From contig OZ251568.1 of NCBI GenBank assembly GCA_965243525.1, positions 496,001 through 560,000 of the forward strand: a stretch of 64,000 bases of DNA, written 5' to 3'. Each line of letters opens with the position of its first letter. Positions within the stretch are counted from its first letter, which is position 1. Shown piece by piece: positions 60,889-64,000 of this stretch. This DNA comes from WTKD01 sp965243525. Lineage in GTDB: Bacteria; Spirochaetota; Spirochaetia; WTKD01. The position numbers were made by a program, and so were the translations under genes. Under the pieces are notes generated by a model that was given only the letters and a program-made list of their open reading frames with translations, made no database searches and was not told the origin of the DNA.

Positions 60889-61236
60889 TTAAACCTCTAT
60901 TCCTTCAAGAACCGCACTCACATGCGCTTGCTTTTTGTGCAGAACATCCGCTCGACCTCGGCCTCTTCGCCAAATTCTCTTGACGTGCGGCCCTACGCTT
61001 ACTCGGATTTCCACCAAGCGAAGATTCTCCTCATCTAAATTCCTGTTCTGATACAAGGCATTGCTTGCGATCGAAAGCAATAACTTCCGAAGAATTTTTG
61101 CTCCCTTATGCGGCAAATTCTGCAAAATGCCCATTGCTTCTGGATAGCGACGATGCTTCACAACTTTCGCAACACGCTCCACCTTATACGAAGCAATTTG
61201 CGCATACTTCACACTACCTTTATATCTATCACTCAT
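60889..61236 (-). CDS. rplV: Large ribosomal subunit protein uL22
   Basis: 115 residues. KVERVAKVVKHRRYPEAMGI, LPHKGAKILRKLLLSIASNA and the tunnel-lining hairpin VSVGPHVKRIWRRGRGRADV are present. Overlaps rpsS by 4 bases. Confidence 0.96.
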   Translation of the reverse strand: MSDRYKGSVKYAQIASYKVERVAKVVKHRRYPEAMGILQNLPHKGAKILRKLLLSIASNALYQNRNLDEENLRLVEIRVSVGPHVKRIWRRGRGRADVLHKKQAHVSAVLEGIEV

Positions 61237-61517
61237 CTTCGCTTTCCTGCCTTCTTATCAGATCCTGCATGACCGCGAAAAAGCCGCGTTGGAGAAAACT
61301 CACCTAACTTATGTCCAACCAAGGACTCAGTGATATAAACGGGGATCCAAGTTTTCCCATTGTATACCGAAATTGTGCTCCCCACCATATCAGGAATAAT
61401 CGTTGAACACCGCGAATATGTCTTGATAACTTGCTTTTTCTCTGATTTTGCATTCTCAGTGACTTTCTTAAACAAGCTCTGTGCAATAAATGGACCTTTC
61501 TTAACTGAACGTGACAT
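61233..61517 (-). CDS. rpsS: Small ribosomal subunit protein uS19
   Basis: 94 residues. SRSVKKGPFIAQSLFKKVTE, TYSRCSTIIPDMVGSTISVY and GHKLGEFSPTRLFRGHAGSD with the basic end KKAGKRR are typical. Three bases after rplB. Confidence 0.97.
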   Translation of the reverse strand: MSRSVKKGPFIAQSLFKKVTENAKSEKKQVIKTYSRCSTIIPDMVGSTISVYNGKTWIPVYITESLVGHKLGEFSPTRLFRGHAGSDKKAGKRR

Positions 61518-61520
61518 ATT

Positions 61521-62345
61521 CTATTTCCTCTTCTTCACAATATATTTGGAAGATACCTTTCTCTTTTTTCGCGTTTTATATCCCTTTGTTGCCGTTCCCC
61601 AAGGAGTCACTGGATGTCTTCCTCCAGAAGTTTTTCCTTCACCACCACCATGTGGATGGTCATGTGGGTTCATCGCAACCCCTCGAACCTTTGGACGTCT
61701 GCGAAGCCAACGCGCACGTCCTGCCTTGCCGAGTTTAATGTTCATAAGGTCTTCATTTCCAACACTGCCAATAGTAGCATAGCAATTTTCATGAATCATT
61801 CGAGACTCACCCGACGGAAAGCGAATAGTTACATATCCACCCTCTCGAGCGATGAGCGTTCCACCTGAACCGGCAGCGCGCAATAACTGTCCACCTTTTC
61901 CACTAGTCAGCTCAACATTGTGAACTGCAGTACCCAAGGGAATCTCCCTTAAGGCTAGTGCATTGCCAAGACTCACCGGAGAACCTGGACCACTTATAAC
62001 TTGCGTTCCTACAGTTAACCCCTTCGGATAGAGGATATACCGTTTCTCACCATCAACATATTTCACAAGAGCAATGAGACTGGTACGATTTGGATCGTAT
62101 TCAATAGAGTCTACAATCCCAGGAATACCATGCTTGTCTCGTTTAAAATCGATTATCCTATAGCGGCGCTTATGGCCTCCACCACGCCTACGAACTGAAA
62201 TTCTCCCAGAAGAAGCTCTTCCTGCCTTGTTCTTTCGCCCAACAGTAAGTGATTTTTCTGGTGTATCTCGAGTAATTTCTGTATATTTTTTTTCAACTCG
62301 AAACCGCAACCCTGGTGTTATTGGTTTTACTAAACGCGTACCCAT
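61521..62345 (-). CDS. rplB: Large ribosomal subunit protein uL2
   Basis: 274 residues; near the peptidyl transferase centre. RRRGGGHKRRYRIIDFKRDK, GIPGIVDSIEYDPNRTSLIA, RAAGSGGTLIAREGGYVTIR and the C-terminal GVAMNPHDHPHGGGEGKTSG, with the conserved functional His, are all present. Confidence 0.98.
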   Translation of the reverse strand: MGTRLVKPITPGLRFRVEKKYTEITRDTPEKSLTVGRKNKAGRASSGRISVRRRGGGHKRRYRIIDFKRDKHGIPGIVDSIEYDPNRTSLIALVKYVDGEKRYILYPKGLTVGTQVISGPGSPVSLGNALALREIPLGTAVHNVELTSGKGGQLLRAAGSGGTLIAREGGYVTIRFPSGESRMIHENCYATIGSVGNEDLMNIKLGKAGRARWLRRRPKVRGVAMNPHDHPHGGGEGKTSGGRHPVTPWGTATKGYKTRKKRKVSSKYIVKKRK

Positions 62346-62347
62346 TA

Positions 62348-62632
62348 TTAAACCCCATCAAGCGCCACAATTGACGCTCCCTTTTCAAGAGTCACGTATG
62401 CTTTTTTCCACTGAGCAGTATACCCCGGCTCTTTTCGCACACGCTTTGGCTTTCCACGTACATTTAAGGTTCGACATCGAACAGGAGTAACATTGTAAAG
62501 CTCTTTCATGGCATTCATAATCTGATATTTGTTTGCCTGCTTGTTAACCCTAAAAACATAGGTGCCTGATTGCCTTAGATCCGTGGATTTCTCACTAAGA
62601 ATCGGTGCAATAATTATTTCATAGGAATTCAT
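62348..62632 (-). CDS. rplW: Large ribosomal subunit protein uL23
   Basis: 94 residues. IIIAPILSEKSTDLRQSGTY, FRVNKQANKYQIMNAMKELY and NVRGKPKRVRKEPGYTAQWK fit uL23, the docking site for trigger factor and SRP at the tunnel exit. Overlaps rplD by 4 bases. Confidence 0.96.
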   Translation of the reverse strand: MNSYEIIIAPILSEKSTDLRQSGTYVFRVNKQANKYQIMNAMKELYNVTPVRCRTLNVRGKPKRVRKEPGYTAQWKKAYVTLEKGASIVALDGV

Positions 62633-63255
62633 TGCTTCACCCCGTATTTTTTTTCAATTTCAGCTAAAGCAGAGGATTGCACCACCACTTGATGCGCATA
62701 GAATACATCGTGAATCGAAAGACGCGAATAATGGTTGTACGAAAGCCATGGAATATTTCTTGCAGCTCGCTTGGTTAACTCATTTTCATCGTGCAATATC
62801 AACAACACTCGCTTTGAATTAACAACAGGAGACAGCGTTTCTATCATCTTTTTCGTTTTTCCATCTTCTATAACAAAATCATCAACAACAAGCAATTTGT
62901 TTTCTTGCGCCTTTTCAAACAAAGCAGCACGCATAGCAGCATGCTTTTGTTTTTTTGAAATTCGTACGGAAAAATCATGAGGAACCGGACCAAACACCGT
63001 TCCACCACCCCGCCAAAGCGGAGATGTACGCGTTCCGGCGCGCGCTCGTCCAAGCCCCTTTTGTCTCCAAGGCTTTTTTCCACCCCCGGCAACCATCCCA
63101 CGAGTCTTTGTAGACGCTGTGCCCACCCTTCTATTTGCCAAAGTAGCCTTTATTGCATAGTAAATACTCGCCCGCGAAATTTTTTCTTCAGGCACGTCTT
63201 TAAAGAAATCAATATTCTTTGCTGTAGCTCCACTAGAATGGTGTTTAACTTGCAT
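62629..63255 (-). CDS. rplD: Large ribosomal subunit protein uL4
   Basis: 208 residues. GTASTKTRGMVAGGGKKPWR, QKGLGRARAGTRTSPLWRGG and the globular part ending LSIHDVFYAHQVVVQSSALA match uL4. The N-terminal strand normally seen before GATAKNIDFFKDVPEEKISR appears shortened. In E. coli uL4 represses the S10 operon; unknown here. Its start overlaps rplC by 11 bases. Confidence 0.96.
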   Translation of the reverse strand: MQVKHHSSGATAKNIDFFKDVPEEKISRASIYYAIKATLANRRVGTASTKTRGMVAGGGKKPWRQKGLGRARAGTRTSPLWRGGGTVFGPVPHDFSVRISKKQKHAAMRAALFEKAQENKLLVVDDFVIEDGKTKKMIETLSPVVNSKRVLLILHDENELTKRAARNIPWLSYNHYSRLSIHDVFYAHQVVVQSSALAEIEKKYGVKQ

Positions 63256-63880
63256 AAATCTTCTTTTTTGCCGGCATCACATAGACCAATGAGTTCCTTG
63301 CGCCAGGAACCGAGCCCTGCACCAATAGCAAATTTTCCTCTTTTCTCACTTCGTAAATACGAATATTTTGCACGGTAACTTTTTTTCCACCCATTCTTCC
63401 CGGTAATTTAGTCCCTTTCAGGGTCCTTCCCGGAAAAGTGGCCATACCAGTTCCTCCTGGAGCACGATGAAACTTAGATCCATGCGTCTTGCGACCTCCA
63501 TGAAAATTATGTCGCTTCATAACCCCTTGAAATCCCTTCCCTTTTCCAACTCCCTGCACATCGACAAAAGAAACATTGCTAAAACAAGAAGCATCAATAA
63601 CATCTGGAATCGATTCATCCTCATTAGCCAAGCGAACTTCATAAAGCTTCTTGAATCCCTGCTTACCAAAACGTTTCAACTGCCCTAATTGTGGTTTTGA
63701 AAGTTTCTTCTCGGTAATCGGTTCAGTAGCAAGGAGAGCAGAATCATAACCATCCCTTTCCTTGCCTTTCCTTTCCAGAAATTCCGTTTTCGATAGCTCT
63801 AAGACAGTAACCGGCACCACAATCCCTGCTTCAGTGAATATCTGTGTCATTCCCTTTTTTCTAGCGTAGATACCTATCAT
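63245..63880 (-). CDS. rplC: Large ribosomal subunit protein uL3
   Basis: 211 residues. IGIYARKKGMTQIFTEAGIV, VTVLELSKTEFLERKGKERD, the loop VQGVGKGKGFQGVMKRHNFH and GGRKTHGSKFHRAPGGTGMA reaching toward the peptidyl transferase centre, and VPGARNSLVYVMPAKKKI are standard. Nine bases after rpsJ. Confidence 0.97.
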   Translation of the reverse strand: MIGIYARKKGMTQIFTEAGIVVPVTVLELSKTEFLERKGKERDGYDSALLATEPITEKKLSKPQLGQLKRFGKQGFKKLYEVRLANEDESIPDVIDASCFSNVSFVDVQGVGKGKGFQGVMKRHNFHGGRKTHGSKFHRAPGGTGMATFPGRTLKGTKLPGRMGGKKVTVQNIRIYEVRKEENLLLVQGSVPGARNSLVYVMPAKKKIYAS

Positions 63881-63889
63881 AGCCTATCC

Positions 63890-64000
63890 TTACTGCTGGA
63901 TCTCCACATCCACACCCGCTGGAAGCTCTAACTTCATGAGAGCATCCATAACAGATGAAGAAATACTGGTAATTCCAATCAATCTTTTATGCGTCCTAGT
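63890..64000 (-). CDS. rpsJ: Small ribosomal subunit protein uS10, C-terminal part (5' end outside window)
   Basis: 36 codons plus TAA are visible: TRTHKRLIGITSISSSVMDA and LMKLELPAGVDVEIQQ, the known uS10 end. It heads the S10 operon; the rest lies to the right of the window. The usual Pro-x-x-x-Thr segment is replaced by SISSSV. Confidence 0.93.
   Translation of the reverse strand, partial: TRTHKRLIGITSISSSVMDALMKLELPAGVDVEIQQ

Overview
The window looks like part of the chromosome of a flagellated spirochaete. The evidence is the flgF-flgG pair followed by a stand-alone FlgJ rod-binding domain, the block rpsB-tsf-frr-uppS-cdsA-rseP lying close to dnaB-rplI-rpsR-ssb-rpsF as I recall it in Borrelia, a spirochaete-type S10-spc-alpha ribosomal cluster that ends rpoA-rplQ without rpsD, and several Cys-anchored envelope proteins. 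Genus is uncertain; an insect-associated or host-associated Spirochaetales member would fit, but that is inference. The DNA is moderately AT-rich. I saw no rRNA, CRISPR array, insertion sequence, phage or plasmid hallmark.

Layout. 1-72: 5' end of a membrane protein gene leaving the window. 212-3078: NAD(P)HX repair enzyme and a beta-propeller-like lipoprotein (minus). 3124-6254: leuA-cimA (plus), starting leucine and isoleucine synthesis. 6334-14502: a minus-strand run, in transcription order a sigma-70 family factor, a polysaccharide-deacetylase-like protein, tsaD, apt, tRNA-Gln, tRNA-Glu, carA and carB. 14730-16721: flagellar rod genes flgF, flgG and flgJN behind a FliA-like promoter. 16804-24792: a plus-strand housekeeping run (DUF4321-like, maf, rpsB, tsf, frr, uppS, cdsA, rseP, a WD40-like exported protein). 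24829-29427: rpsF-ssb-rpsR-DUF2232-rplI-dnaB (minus). 29489-33302: an unknown helical protein, pyruvate kinase, and a GAF-AAA+-HTH regulator that has lost the sigma-54 contact loop. 33341-36159: FGGY-type sugar kinase and ComM-like AAA+ protein. 36413-50074: a single 4553-codon gene for a giant putative surface lipoprotein. 50480-51588: rnhA and a methyltransferase with no normal start codon. 51542-64000: the S10-spc-alpha operon with rpsJ cut by the window edge.

The most unusual content is the giant lipoprotein. It has a lipobox-like signal, about six large diverged copies of a GLUG-rich beta-helix module, a non-repetitive C-terminal part, a Gly/Asp/Asn tandem repeat of about 25 units, and a beta-rich end terminating in Trp. 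It stands alone as one transcription unit with a strong ribosome binding site and a hairpin terminator, and phased 17-bp direct repeats lie upstream.

Other themes are low-complexity extensions on several ribosomal proteins (bL9, bS18, bL17, and milder in uS2 and uL15), start codons that are missing or atypical, a bidirectional promoter with a shared -10 box, and substitutions at normally conserved sites in RNase HI and UppS. All calls come from reading the sequence; no database search was possible.
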